Positions 7,840-16,284 of a stretch of 53,455 nucleotides of DNA are shown here, piece after piece; the first letter of the stretch is position 1, and each line of letters begins with the position of its first letter. A program made the position numbers and the translations under genes. The notes beneath the pieces are model-generated. The model was not told where the DNA came from, did no database searches, and worked only from the letters and a program-made list of their open reading frames with translations. The stretch is taken from NCBI GenBank assembly GCA_900319465.1, contig ONOL01000011.1, forward strand, positions 1-53,455, in the 5' to 3' direction. The DNA comes from an uncultured Eubacteriales bacterium. GTDB taxonomy: Bacteria > Bacillota > Clostridia > Oscillospirales > Oscillospiraceae.

Positions 7840-8271
7840 ATGAACATTACCAGTAAAGGCCGCTACGCGCTGCGCGTAATGCTCGATCTTGCCCAGCACC
7901 GGGAGGAGGGCTTCGTGTCCCTCAAAACCGTGGCGGAGCGGCAGGGGATCTCCATGAAATATCTGGAGATGATCGTGGGCTGCCTGAAAAAGGCGGAGCT
8001 TCTGGACAGCACGCGCGGCAAGGAGGGCGGCTACCGCCTCAACCGGGACAGCGCGGATTACAGCGTGGGCGAGATCCTGCGCTCCATCGAGGACAACCTG
8101 GCCCCCGTCTCCTGCATCAGGGACGGCGTCGTCCAATGCGACCACGCGTCCGCCTGCATGACCGTGCCCATGTGGAAGGAGCTGGACGATATCACCAACG
8201 CCTATCTCGACAAGGTCACGCTCCTGGATCTGCTGACGGGCGACAAGTGGAAAGCGGTTGACAAAGGCTGA
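7840..8271 (+). CDS. iscR: Rrf2/IscR-type Fe-S cluster regulator
   Basis: This 143-residue winged-helix protein begins MNITSKGRYALRVMLDL and has the recognition region SLKTVAERQGISMKYLE. Three cysteines at about 92, 100 and 106 match the spacing of [2Fe-2S] ligands in IscR. It precedes the cysteine desulfurase and scaffold genes and has a palindrome over its promoter, so it likely senses Fe-S status and represses the operon. The related cysteine regulator CymR also belongs to Rrf2 but lacks the three cysteines. The ribosome site is GGGAGG at 7825-7830. Confidence 0.88.
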   Translation: MNITSKGRYALRVMLDLAQHREEGFVSLKTVAERQGISMKYLEMIVGCLKKAELLDSTRGKEGGYRLNRDSADYSVGEILRSIEDNLAPVSCIRDGVVQCDHASACMTVPMWKELDDITNAYLDKVTLLDLLTGDKWKAVDKG

Positions 8272-8285
8272 TCCTGTGATATAAT
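8258..8285 (+). promoter_or_regulatory. Second promoter in front of iscS
   Basis: TTGACA (8258-8263) lies inside the last codons of iscR and TATAAT (8280-8285) follows after 16 bp. Both hexamers are perfect. Just downstream, ATTCC...GGAAAT (about 8284-8308) faintly resembles the iscR operator, so this promoter may also be controlled by IscR. Confidence 0.7.
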
Positions 8286-8337
8286 TCCCAGTGGAACAAT
8301 AGGAAATAAAAACTGCAGATAGAAAGGAAGACCCCCT

Positions 8338-9525
8338 ATGTTTGTTTACGCCGACAACGCGGCGACCACCAGCGTATCCAAAACCGCGCTGGAGGCCATG
8401 CTGCCGTACCTGACGCAGAACTACGGCAACCCCTCCAGTCTTTACTCCTTCGGCCAGAAGGCCGCCGAGGCGCTGCAGAGCGCCCGTGAGACCGTGGCCG
8501 GATGCATCAACGCCGATCCCCGGGAGATCCTCTTCACCTCCGGCGGCTCCGAGGCGGACAACCAGGCCATCGTCTCCGCGGCGAAGCTGGGCGCCCGCAA
8601 GGGCAGGAAGCATCTGATCTCCACCCGCTTCGAGCATCACGCCGTGCTGCATACGCTCGCCAAGCTGGAGAAGGAGGGCTTCGAGGTCACGCTGCTCGAT
8701 CCCCATGCCGACGGCGTCATCCGCCTGGAGGACGTCGAGGCCGCCATCCGGCCGGACACCGCGCTTGTGACCGTGATGTTCGCCAACAACGAGATCGGCA
8801 CCGTGCAGCCCATCGCGGAGATCGGCGCGCTCTGCCGCAGCAGGGGCGTCCCCTTCCATACCGACGCCGTGCAGGCAGCGGGGCATATGCCCATCGACGT
8901 GAAGGCCATGAACATCGACATGCTCTCCATGTCCGGCCACAAGTTCCACGCGCCGAAGGGCGTGGGCGTGCTGTACGCACGGCGCGGCATGGTGCTCACC
9001 AACCTCATCGAGGGCGGCGCCCAGGAGCGCGGCAAGCGCGCCGGCACCGAAAACGTAGCCGGCATCGTGGCGCTGGCCGCGGCGCTGAAGGAGTCCTGCG
9101 AGCACATGGAGGAGAACACCGCCAGGATCCTCCCCATGCGCGACAAGCTCTTTGCGGAGCTTGCGAAGATCCCCCACAGCAAAATCAACGGCAGCCTTGC
9201 GCATCATGTGCCCGGCACGGTGAATATGTGCTTTGAGGGCATCGAGGGCGAAAGCCTTCTGCTCCTGCTGGACGATAACGGCATCTGTGCCTCCTCCGGC
9301 AGCGCCTGCACCTCCGGCTCGCTCGACCCGAGCCACGTGCTGCTGTCCATCGGGCTGCCCCACGAGGTCGCCCACGGCTCCCTGCGCCTGTCCATCGGCG
9401 AGTACAACACCATGGAGGAGATCGACCACATCATTGAGACCGTTCCCAAGGTTGTGGCCTATCTGCGCGGCATGTCCCCGGTCTGGGACGAGCTGCAGAA
9501 GGGACAGCGTCAGCATCTGATCTGA
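8338..9525 (+). CDS. iscS: Cysteine desulfurase (NifS/IscS)
   Basis: This 395-residue PLP enzyme converts cysteine to alanine and a protein persulfide for Fe-S assembly. YADNAATT opens the protein. [10 protein letters not shown] holds the PLP-stacking histidine, the Schiff-base lysine lies in [10 protein letters not shown] (about K202), and the active-site cysteine is in [17 protein letters not shown] (about C324). The HVL and SGS segments fit group I (IscS/NifS) rather than SufS. It stands between iscR and iscU with a strong internal promoter. Confidence 0.96.
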   Translation: MFVYADNAATTSVSKTALEAMLPYLTQNYGNPSSLYSFGQKAAEALQSARETVAGCINADPREILFTSGGSEADNQAIVSAAKLGARKGRKHLISTRFEHHAVLHTLAKLEKEGFEVTLLDPHADGVIRLEDVEAAIRPDTALVTVMFANNEIGTVQPIAEIGALCRSRGVPFHTDAVQAAGHMPIDVKAMNIDMLSMSGHKFHAPKGVGVLYARRGMVLTNLIEGGAQERGKRAGTENVAGIVALAAALKESCEHMEENTARILPMRDKLFAELAKIPHSKINGSLAHHVPGTVNMCFEGIEGESLLLLLDDNGICASSGSACTSGSLDPSHVLLSIGLPHEVAHGSLRLSIGEYNTMEEIDHIIETVPKVVAYLRGMSPVWDELQKGQRQHLI

Positions 9526-9632
9526 GCAAAATCAATGTTTCATATTCATTTGCCTTCCCCCGATACGGGGAGGCGGCCCGCAGGGCCGGAGGGGTTGTCA
9601 CCTTCCAAATAAGGAAAAGGAGAAAGCAAATC

Positions 9633-10076
9633 ATGGCACTTTACAGTGAAAAAGTTATGGATCATTTCCGCAATCCCCGCAACGTCGGCCAGATCGACGA
9701 CGCCGACGGCATCGGCGAGGTCGGCAATGCCAAGTGCGGCGACATCATGCGCATGTATATCAAGGTGGATGAAAACCGCACCATCACCGACATCAAGTTC
9801 AACACCTTCGGCTGCGGCTCGGCCATTGCCACAAGCTCCATGGCCACCGAGATGATCAAGGGCAAGACCATCGACGAGGCGCTCGCGCTCTCGAACAAGG
9901 CGGTCGTCGAGGCGCTGGACGGGCTGCCCACGCACAAGATCCACTGCAGCGTGCTGGCCGAGCAGGCCGTGCGCGCCGCCGTCAAGGACTACTACGACCG
10001 CAAAGGCATCGCCTACGATCCCGCGGACTTCCGGGAGATGGACGAGGAGGAGCTGCACGAGCACTGCGGACTCTGA
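9633..10076 (+). CDS. iscU: Fe-S cluster assembly scaffold (IscU/NifU N-domain)
   Basis: This 147-residue scaffold receives sulfur from the desulfurase. The three conserved cysteines are C35 (NAKCGD, with the Asp two residues later), C61 (TFGCGSA) and C105 (HCSVLAE). No C-terminal Nfu domain is present. A 107-bp gap separates it from iscS, and AAAGGAGAAAG lies before the ATG. A strong terminator closes the operon. Confidence 0.95.
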   Translation: MALYSEKVMDHFRNPRNVGQIDDADGIGEVGNAKCGDIMRMYIKVDENRTITDIKFNTFGCGSAIATSSMATEMIKGKTIDEALALSNKAVVEALDGLPTHKIHCSVLAEQAVRAAVKDYYDRKGIAYDPADFREMDEEELHEHCGL

Positions 10077-10097
10077 TTGTCTCGCCGCCAGGCAAAG

Positions 10098-10143
10098 CAC
10101 GGCGGGAACGTATCGCACGGATACGTTCCCGCCGTGTTTCTAT
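10098..10143 (+). terminator. Terminator of the isc operon
   Basis: CACGGCGGGAACGTATC (10098-10114) and its exact complement (10120-10136) form a 17-bp stem with a 5-nt loop, followed by TTTCTATT. Confidence 0.9.
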
Positions 10144-10191
10144 TATACGGATACCCGACAGAAAGCAGGCAAAGATTTGCGAGACCGGATT

Positions 10192-10248
10192 GCGCCGGAC
10201 AAGGCGGACTCCGCAGAGCACAAGGGAGAGTTATGGTCAGGGAGCCCA
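10192..10248. repeat. Dispersed repeat, copy 1 (second copy near 32091)
   Basis: The block starting GCGCCGGACAAGGCGGACTC and continuing through CCGCAGAGCA to TATGGTCAGGGA recurs with few changes at about 32091-32147. Both copies lie just beyond a strong intrinsic terminator. No ORF explains it. It may be a small interspersed element. The remainder of 10140-10380 holds nothing else I recognise. Confidence 0.55.
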
Positions 10249-10382
10249 ACGCAGGCTGGCACCGTTCCGGCCGCAAAGATCGTCTTGTTCTTATTGGGTA
10301 CCCGTATGATTCTGCCGCGGCGCGAAAACGCCGTTATCAGGCGCGGGGAAGCCCGCAAAAGCCGTCTGCCTCCTGCTGCGCG

Positions 10383-13300
10383 TCAGGTCAAGGAACTGAA
10401 ATACGCATTTGCCGCCTGGTTGTAGAGATAGAGCGCCTTGGCCAGATTGACCATGTCGTTGTTTGTGCTGACCTGCAGGATCTGGTAGGCATAGCTCAGG
10501 GCGCTGAAGCGGAAGGCGTAGGTCTCGCTGCCGCACTTGACCGTGTAGGCGTGGGGGGTATCCAGATCCTTCGCCGCGATGTTCGGCAGCGCCACATAGT
10601 AGCGGTTCGCGGAGGAATAGACCGCCGTCGCCGTCTTGCTGTCGACCGTAAAGCTGTAATTGCCGATCACCTGTCCCGATTTGAGTGTGAAGTACTGGCG
10701 CAGGGTGTTGTCGGACTTGAACATGACCGAGGCCGTATGCAGCTCCATCCCGGAAGTTTTTTCCGACTCATAGACCGGCGCGAAATCGTTCAGCTGCGTG
10801 AGCTTCACGGCCGTGACCTCATCGGCCACCGTGAGCCCGTCGGCCTTGTAGCCGAAATAGAGCTGGGCGGCGGTGCCGTAGTTCTCGGCCGCCCGGGCGA
10901 GCGCGACCATCTTGGGATTGGTGCTCGTCTGCTGCGACTTCTGGAGATAGGACATGACCGAGGAGGTATAGCCCGTGCCGGTGATCTCCTTATCCTTGAC
11001 GTAGAGCGGGACGGGATTGCTGTTGCCGTAATAGAGCCGGAGCGTCGCCACCTCGCGCATCTCCTTGGCGACCACGGGCAGGCTGAACACATGGCAGTTC
11101 ACGCCGCCGACGGCGTTGATGCGCGCCGCGGAGAGCTTGAGCTTCGTGTCCGTGTTCTTGAAGTTGATGATCACATAGGCGTTCGCGTCCTGCTTAACCT
11201 GCTCGGAGAGCTTCAGGTAGAAATTCAGCTTCAGCTCACCCTTGAAGGTGACGCTGTCCGCGTAGGCGTAGGAGACGTCGCCCTCCTCCCAAACGGCGTA
11301 GAGGGTGGTATTTTCGGTAAGCGCGAGGCTGCCGCCGGGCTGGCATTCCGCCGCCGCAGCGTCGGCCGCTTTCGCCCAGCCGGTGAAGCGGAAGCCGTTC
11401 TTCGTCGGCTGTTCGGTGCTGAGCGTGATCGCCACGCCGTAGCGTCCGGTCTGTTCGGCGATGCTGCCGCTGCCGCCGTTCGCGTCGTAGCGCAGGCTGA
11501 ACTCCTTCAGCTTCCAAACGGCGTAGAGGGTGGTTTCCTCCGTAACCGTCAGGCTGCCGCCGGGCTGGTACTCCGCCGCCGCAGCGTCGGCCGTTTTCGC
11601 CCAGCCCTCGAAGCTGCTGCCTTCCTTCGTCGGCTCCTCGCTGCTGAGCGTGACCGTCTCGCCGTAGCGGACGGTCCGGCCCGCGATGCTGCCGCTGCCG
11701 CCGTTTGCGTCGTAGCGCAGGCTGAACTCCTTCAGCTTCCAAACGGCGTAGAGGGTAAGATCCCCGGTGACCGTCAGGCTGCCGCCGGGCCGGTACTCCG
11801 CCGCCGCAGCGTCGGCCGTTTTCGCCCAGCCCTCGAAGCTGCTGCCTTCCTTCGTCGGCTCCTCGCTGCCGAGCGTGACCGTTTCGCCGTAGCGGACGGT
11901 CCGGCCCGCAAGGCTGCCGCTGCCGCCGTTTGCATCATAGCGCAGGCTGAACTCCTTCAGTGTGAGGAGCCAGTAGCCGTTCTTGTCCTTATCGGTGAGG
12001 AACACGTTCGCCGGCAGGCCGGAGACCTGCGCGAAGGGATCCTCCGCATCGTTGGAGACGCGCAGCGTACCGCTGCCCGTGTAGCCGCCGGTAAAGGTTC
12101 CGGTCACGTCCTTGGCCAGCGTCAGCACGCCGCTGTTCACGATCCTGCCGGGTGCGGTAAAGGACTGGTACACCGTGAGATTGCCGATATTCGTGAGCGT
12201 CACGCCCTCGCCGGGGGCGACGGAATAGCCCGCGTCCACGATCACGCGGCTGTTTTTCGGCATCGTCAGGTCGGCGCTGAGCGTGATCGCGGCCTTCGGA
12301 TAGATGCGGTGAAGCACTGCGCCGTCCTTGTCTGCCGCGGCAATTTCACAGGCGCTGCGCAGCGAGCTCTCATCGGCGGCCGTATGCTCCACGTTGTAGT
12401 AACCGCCGCCGGTCTTCATCCTGGACGTGCGCCGGAACGCGGGGTCCGCGAAATACGCGCTGCCGCCCTTCTCGACCGTCAGGCTGCCCGAGACGCTCAG
12501 GGGCGCCGACGCGGCCGTCAGCCGCAGCGTTCCGCCGACGCTCATCGTGCCGGCGATCTCCGCCTTCTGCGCCGTCACGCTGCCGCCGGCGGCGACGGTC
12601 AGCACAGCGCCGTCCGCCACCGTGAGCGTCCCCTCCGCGAGCGTGAAGCTCACGCCCCTGGGGATCGTCACGTCCTTGCTCACGAGGAAGCTGCCCGTGC
12701 CGGGATAGCGGATCTTCGTCACGCCGTTGGCCAGATCCTCCAGCAGCTCGTCCACCGTCGTCACGATGCCGGGCGTCCGGGGGGCGGGCGGCTCATAGGC
12801 TGTTGCGGAGACCGTGAGCTCTTCGTCGGAGAAGATGGCGCGGGTCTTGTCGTCGTACTGGTAGCGGATCGCCTTGGATTTGACGGAAAAGGCATAGCCG
12901 TCCTCCACGCTGCCACTGCTGCAGCTTGCGAGGAAGAGCCCGTCCGGGTAACCCACGGAGCCGGCGTCACAGTTGGTCACGTCCACCAGATAGATCCTGC
13001 CGTCCTCCATGCGCACGAGGTCCCACATATGGGACCCGGCGCCCGTGCCGCCGCTCATGGTTCCGGTCACGCAATAGACCGTCACCGGGCCGCTGAACGT
13101 CGTCCGGTCGCAGAGGTACTGGAAGGCCTTGGCATAGCCCTCGCATACCACATTGGTAAGGGGGTCTTCATCAAAGACCGAGATGATCTGCCAGGGGTCG
13201 CCGTAGGCGCTGCCGTTGTTGAGCGCGGCATCGTCGTAGCTGACCGCGTCGCAGATACGGGTCCGGTAGCCCTTCAGCTTCTCCAGATCGCTGCAGCCCT

Positions 13301-14426
13301 CGAACTGCGCAACGATGGCCGCCGCGTTGGCAACGGCCTTGCTGATCCGCTCGCCCTGGCTGCCGTCCACGCCGCAGAGATAGCGGGTAAGGCTCCCGTC
13401 CGCGTTGGTGATATCCACATAGGTCTCGTCGGAATAGCTCGCGATGACGGCAAAGGTAAAGACCATGGAGCCGGCGATCCGGATCCTGTCCGCGTTGCCG
13501 GCAAAGCTGTAGGACTTGAGCGCGGTGCCCACGGTCTTGTCATACCAGTACATCTCATAGGGGCAGGCGCTCTGCAGGCTGTTGACCACGCGGCGCAGCT
13601 CGAAGCCCAGCTGCGCGTTCACCGCGGCCATGGCCTCGGCGGTATAGGTCTTTTTGCCGTCCGCGTCTTCGGTGACCAGAGTCTCCAGCCCCAGCTCCTC
13701 CGCCGTCCAGGAGTTTTTCTCCAGGTTCAGCTCCTCTACGCTGATCGTGAACACGGAAGAGCTGACCGACCCGGCGGCCACGGCGGCGACCTTATCCTTC
13801 AGGATGCCGTATACGGTGCTGTTGATGCCCGTCAGGCTGGCCGCCGGATCGCGGACCGCGCGCAGGCGCATCCGGTTTGCGGAGCTCCTGTAGGAATCCA
13901 GCTGCTTCCGGGCATAGGCGTCGAGCAGCACATCGTCCCCCTCGGCCGCGCCGGGAACGTAGATCTCCACCGCCTGTTCGACAGAGAGCGCAAGCTCCTC
14001 CTCAGAGTCGTCGTTCTCCCTGCCCTCTTCCCGGCTCTCCCCGGTCTGCTGGAGCTCGCCGTCCGTCTTTTCCTCCGGCTCCTGCTCCTGGGCCCGCTCC
14101 GCCGGTTCCCCGGCGTCGGCCGTCTGCCCGCCGGGCTGCTCCTCCTTCGCCGCATCGTCCGCGGCGTCTCCCGCCGCTTCGGACGTGCCCGCCCCCTCCG
14201 GCTCGCCGGTCTCTTCGGGCGTGCCCGTCTCCTCCGGTAGGCCGGTTTCTTCCGGCTCCGCAGGGGCGTCGGCTGTCTCCCGGGCGTCAGCGTCCTCGGC
14301 CGGCTCGGATACGGCAGCCGGCTCCGGCAGCTCCGCCGGCTCCGCGGCAAGCGCCGCCGACGGCAGCAGGGACGCAAAGAGCACAAGGCTCAGCAGCAGA
14401 GACAGGATCTTTTGCATTCTTTTCAT
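10383..14426 (-). CDS. Large secreted surface protein: transglutaminase-like domain and InlB-type repeats
   Basis: This 1347-residue protein has a signal peptide (MKRMQKILSLLLSLVLFASLLPSAALAA), then a Glu/Pro/Ala-rich low-complexity region (about 30-150). A transglutaminase/protease-like domain follows with NVVCEGYAKAF (C428), GSHMWDL (H466) and VDVTNCD (about D482), a plausible Cys-His-Asp triad. Next come beta-rich segments with repeated VADGAVLTVAAGGS-like turns, three 75-residue InlB-B repeats (YDANGGSGS...GWAKTADAAAAEY...YAVW), and an all-beta/alpha C-terminal domain. No LPxTG or SLH anchor is visible. ATG 14426 with upstream AAAGGTGAG is preferred to a GTG four codons earlier. It is likely a cell-surface or adhesion factor; its substrate is unknown. 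Confidence 0.85.
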   Translation of the reverse strand: MKRMQKILSLLLSLVLFASLLPSAALAAEPAELPEPAAVSEPAEDADARETADAPAEPEETGLPEETGTPEETGEPEGAGTSEAAGDAADDAAKEEQPGGQTADAGEPAERAQEQEPEEKTDGELQQTGESREEGRENDDSEEELALSVEQAVEIYVPGAAEGDDVLLDAYARKQLDSYRSSANRMRLRAVRDPAASLTGINSTVYGILKDKVAAVAAGSVSSSVFTISVEELNLEKNSWTAEELGLETLVTEDADGKKTYTAEAMAAVNAQLGFELRRVVNSLQSACPYEMYWYDKTVGTALKSYSFAGNADRIRIAGSMVFTFAVIASYSDETYVDITNADGSLTRYLCGVDGSQGERISKAVANAAAIVAQFEGCSDLEKLKGYRTRICDAVSYDDAALNNGSAYGDPWQIISVFDEDPLTNVVCEGYAKAFQYLCDRTTFSGPVTVYCVTGTMSGGTGAGSHMWDLVRMEDGRIYLVDVTNCDAGSVGYPDGLFLASCSSGSVEDGYAFSVKSKAIRYQYDDKTRAIFSDEELTVSATAYEPPAPRTPGIVTTVDELLEDLANGVTKIRYPGTGSFLVSKDVTIPRGVSFTLAEGTLTVADGAVLTVAAGGSVTAQKAEIAGTMSVGGTLRLTAASAPLSVSGSLTVEKGGSAYFADPAFRRTSRMKTGGGYYNVEHTAADESSLRSACEIAAADKDGAVLHRIYPKAAITLSADLTMPKNSRVIVDAGYSVAPGEGVTLTNIGNLTVYQSFTAPGRIVNSGVLTLAKDVTGTFTGGYTGSGTLRVSNDAEDPFAQVSGLPANVFLTDKDKNGYWLLTLKEFSLRYDANGGSGSLAGRTVRYGETVTLGSEEPTKEGSSFEGWAKTADAAAAEYRPGGSLTVTGDLTLYAVWKLKEFSLRYDANGGSGSIAGRTVRYGETVTLSSEEPTKEGSSFEGWAKTADAAAAEYQPGGSLTVTEETTLYAVWKLKEFSLRYDANGGSGSIAEQTGRYGVAITLSTEQPTKNGFRFTGWAKAADAAAAECQPGGSLALTENTTLYAVWEEGDVSYAYADSVTFKGELKLNFYLKLSEQVKQDANAYVIINFKNTDTKLKLSAARINAVGGVNCHVFSLPVVAKEMREVATLRLYYGNSNPVPLYVKDKEITGTGYTSSVMSYLQKSQQTSTNPKMVALARAAENYGTAAQLYFGYKADGLTVADEVTAVKLTQLNDFAPVYESEKTSGMELHTASVMFKSDNTLRQYFTLKSGQVIGNYSFTVDSKTATAVYSSANRYYVALPNIAAKDLDTPHAYTVKCGSETYAFRFSALSYAYQILQVSTNNDMVNLAKALYLYNQAANAYFSSLT
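11291..11965 (-). repeat. Three tandem 225-bp coding repeats
   Basis: The junction CTTCCAAACGGCGTAGAGGG recurs at exactly 225-bp steps (11286 variant, 11511, 11736). Each unit encodes one 75-residue InlB-B repeat. Units 2 and 3 are almost identical at the DNA level, implying recent duplication or gene conversion. Confidence 0.9.
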
Positions 14427-14551
14427 GTATATACTCACCTTTATCGAAGTGTGATGACAGCAATAACGATACAGAGTAATTATATCTCACAACGCCGCTG
14501 TCTGTCAATCGTCCGCGGGACATTCTGTCACACATTTGTAACCAAACCGGG

Positions 14552-14585
14552 TCTGACAAATTTTATCCCCGCCCTGTGCTACGAT
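14552..14585 (+). promoter_or_regulatory. Candidate spoIIG promoter with wide spacer and 0A-like box
   Basis: CTGACA (14553-14558) and TACGAT (14580-14585) are 21 bp apart, near the unusually wide spacing known for the Spo0A-dependent spoIIG promoter. TCTGACAAA (14552-14560) over the -35 is a two-mismatch match to a reversed 0A box (TTCGACAAA). The -10 lies very close to the ATG at 14592, so a transcript would have almost no leader; this weakens the call. Confidence 0.35.
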
Positions 14586-14591
14586 AGCGCC

Positions 14592-15413
14592 ATGCAAGTG
14601 ATCTATCTGGATTCCCTGTTCCTGCTGAACCTGTTGGCGGACTATCTGCTGTGCCTGTGCGCGGGACGGCTGTGCGCACTGGTGCTGCGCCGCGGCCGCT
14701 ATCTGTCGGCGGCCCTGTTCGGCGCCGCCTACGCCGCGGCCGTTTTTCTGCCGGGAATGTCCTTCCTCTCCCTCCCGGCGGCCAGGCTTGCGGCGGGGAT
14801 CGTCATGGGCCTCGTCGCCTTCGGGCGGGAACGGCAGCCGTTGAAATGCACGGCGGTCCTGCTGCTGGTCAGCGCGGCCTTCGGCGGCGCGCTCTGGGCG
14901 GTCTCGCTCTCGCTCGGCGGCGGTTACAGCGGCGCGGGCGCGGTCCTGTCCCTGCCCGCGCTCGGTCTGAGCTTTGCCGTCATCTACGCGCTGCTCGCGC
15001 TGCTGCTGCGGGCCAGGCGGCTTCTCACCGAACGCAGGCGCGTTCTGGTCAGCGTACGCTTTCTCGGCCGGGAGGCCGCCTTCCCCGCGCTGGTAGACAC
15101 GGGCAACGCCCTCTCCGACCCGCTCACCGGGCGGCACGTGCTGGTCGCCTGCCCCCACGCGCTGCGCCCGCTCTTTTGCCAGCACAGCGCGCTCTTCGAG
15201 CAGCTGCCGCCGGTGGAGCTGCTGGAGGCGCTCGGACACGTCCCGGAGCTGAAGGGCCGCTTCCGCCTGCTGCCCTACTCCAACCTCAGCGGAAGCGGCG
15301 TGCTGCCGGTTTTCCGGCCGGAATCGCTGCTGCTGGACGGCGAGCGCGCGGAGGATCTGCTGATCGCCGTTTCCCCGCAGGCGGCAGGGGACGGTTTCGA
15401 GGCCCTGCTGTAA
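14592..15413 (+). CDS. spoIIGA: Sigma-E processing peptidase SpoIIGA
   Basis: This 273-residue protein starts MQVIYLDSLFLLNLLADYLLC and has five hydrophobic segments in the N-terminal half. The aspartic-protease half carries ALVDTGNALSDPLTG, with the catalytic Asp in DTGN. In sporulating Firmicutes it cleaves pro-sigma-E at the septum after engagement of the forespore. The next gene is sigE, the standard spoIIG order. ATG 14592 matches the family N-terminus; an upstream in-frame extension of 60 residues is not plausible. Confidence 0.92.
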   Translation: MQVIYLDSLFLLNLLADYLLCLCAGRLCALVLRRGRYLSAALFGAAYAAAVFLPGMSFLSLPAARLAAGIVMGLVAFGRERQPLKCTAVLLLVSAAFGGALWAVSLSLGGGYSGAGAVLSLPALGLSFAVIYALLALLLRARRLLTERRRVLVSVRFLGREAAFPALVDTGNALSDPLTGRHVLVACPHALRPLFCQHSALFEQLPPVELLEALGHVPELKGRFRLLPYSNLSGSGVLPVFRPESLLLDGERAEDLLIAVSPQAAGDGFEALL

Positions 15414-15415
15414 GA

Positions 15416-15456
15416 AAGCTCTGACAGAACGCTGCTTCGCGTCCTGTCAGAGCTTC
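15416..15456 (+). other. Intercistronic hairpin between spoIIGA and sigE
   Basis: AAGCTCTGACAG and CTGTCAGAGCTT form a 12-bp stem around a 16-nt loop. No T-run follows, so it is more likely an RNA-stability or attenuation element than a full terminator. Confidence 0.45.
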
Positions 15457-15512
15457 GTAACGGGGAGGCGCTCTCCCTCCCCCCTATCTGTGTTCCCTTC
15501 AGGAGGTATCTT

Positions 15513-16235
15513 ATGTTATGTAAACCACAAATCCTGTTTCTCCGCGAGCAGCTCCTGCGTATCCTGGGGATCCGTCCGCCCTCGGTATTCTACATCGGCG
15601 GGAGCGACACGCTCCCCCCTCCCCTGGGCCGGAGCGAAGAGGACGCCGCCGTGGAGGCGCTCTCGGCCGGGGACGAGGCGGCGCGAAGGAAGCTGATCGA
15701 ACATAATCTGCGGCTGGTGGTGTTCATCGCCAAGCGCTTCGAAAACACCGGCATCAATATCGAGGATCTGATCTCCATCGGCACGATCGGGCTGATCAAG
15801 GCGGTCAACACCTTCCAGTCCGGCAAGAACATCAAGCTCGCCACCTATGCGTCCCGCTGCATCGAGAACGAGATCCTGATGCATCTGCGCAAGGTGAGCT
15901 CCCAGCGCGGGGAGCTGAGCTTTGACGAGCCGCTCAACACGGATTGGGACGGCAACGAGCTCCTGCTCTCCGACATTCTGGGCACCGACGCCGACGAGGT
16001 CTCGCGTCCGCTGGAGGACGACGCGGAGGTATCCATGCTGATGGCGGCGCTCTCCACGCTGGAGGAGAGGGACCGGCAGATCATCCGCATGCGCTTCGGC
16101 CTGCCCTCCGGCCGCGAATACACGCAGAAGGAGGTGGCGGACGCGATGGGGATCTCCCAGAGCTACATCAGCCGTCTGGAAAAACGGATCATCGACCGTC
16201 TGCGCAAAGAAATGCTGCGGCAGATGCAGGTGTGA
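15513..16235 (+). CDS. sigE: Sporulation sigma factor, mother-cell sigma-E
   Basis: This 240-residue sigma-70 factor has a 30-residue N-terminal pro-sequence-like region (about 1-30), region 2 with [27 protein letters not shown] and [12 protein letters not shown], and region 4 with [15 protein letters not shown] and the [24 protein letters not shown]. It follows spoIIGA and has AGGAGG before the ATG. It directs early mother-cell transcription after SpoIIGA processing. This is strong evidence that the host lineage can sporulate or did recently. Confidence 0.95.
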   Translation: MLCKPQILFLREQLLRILGIRPPSVFYIGGSDTLPPPLGRSEEDAAVEALSAGDEAARRKLIEHNLRLVVFIAKRFENTGINIEDLISIGTIGLIKAVNTFQSGKNIKLATYASRCIENEILMHLRKVSSQRGELSFDEPLNTDWDGNELLLSDILGTDADEVSRPLEDDAEVSMLMAALSTLEERDRQIIRMRFGLPSGREYTQKEVADAMGISQSYISRLEKRIIDRLRKEMLRQMQV

Positions 16236-16284
16236 GAAGCGCCCGGCCGACGCGGGCAGATCCTCCGGTTTTCTCCGCGCGGCC

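Noticed and set aside
11291-11965. CRISPR-like array
   Set aside because: The repeat unit is 225 bp, coding and without spacers; it is a protein repeat. No CRISPR array was seen anywhere in the window.
10077-14240. Plus-strand open frame of 1387 codons opposite the surface protein
   Set aside because: It is the antisense shadow of the repeat-rich surface protein; the sequence is low-complexity Arg/Gly/Ala with no ribosome site or domains, while the minus strand has a signal peptide and recognised repeats.
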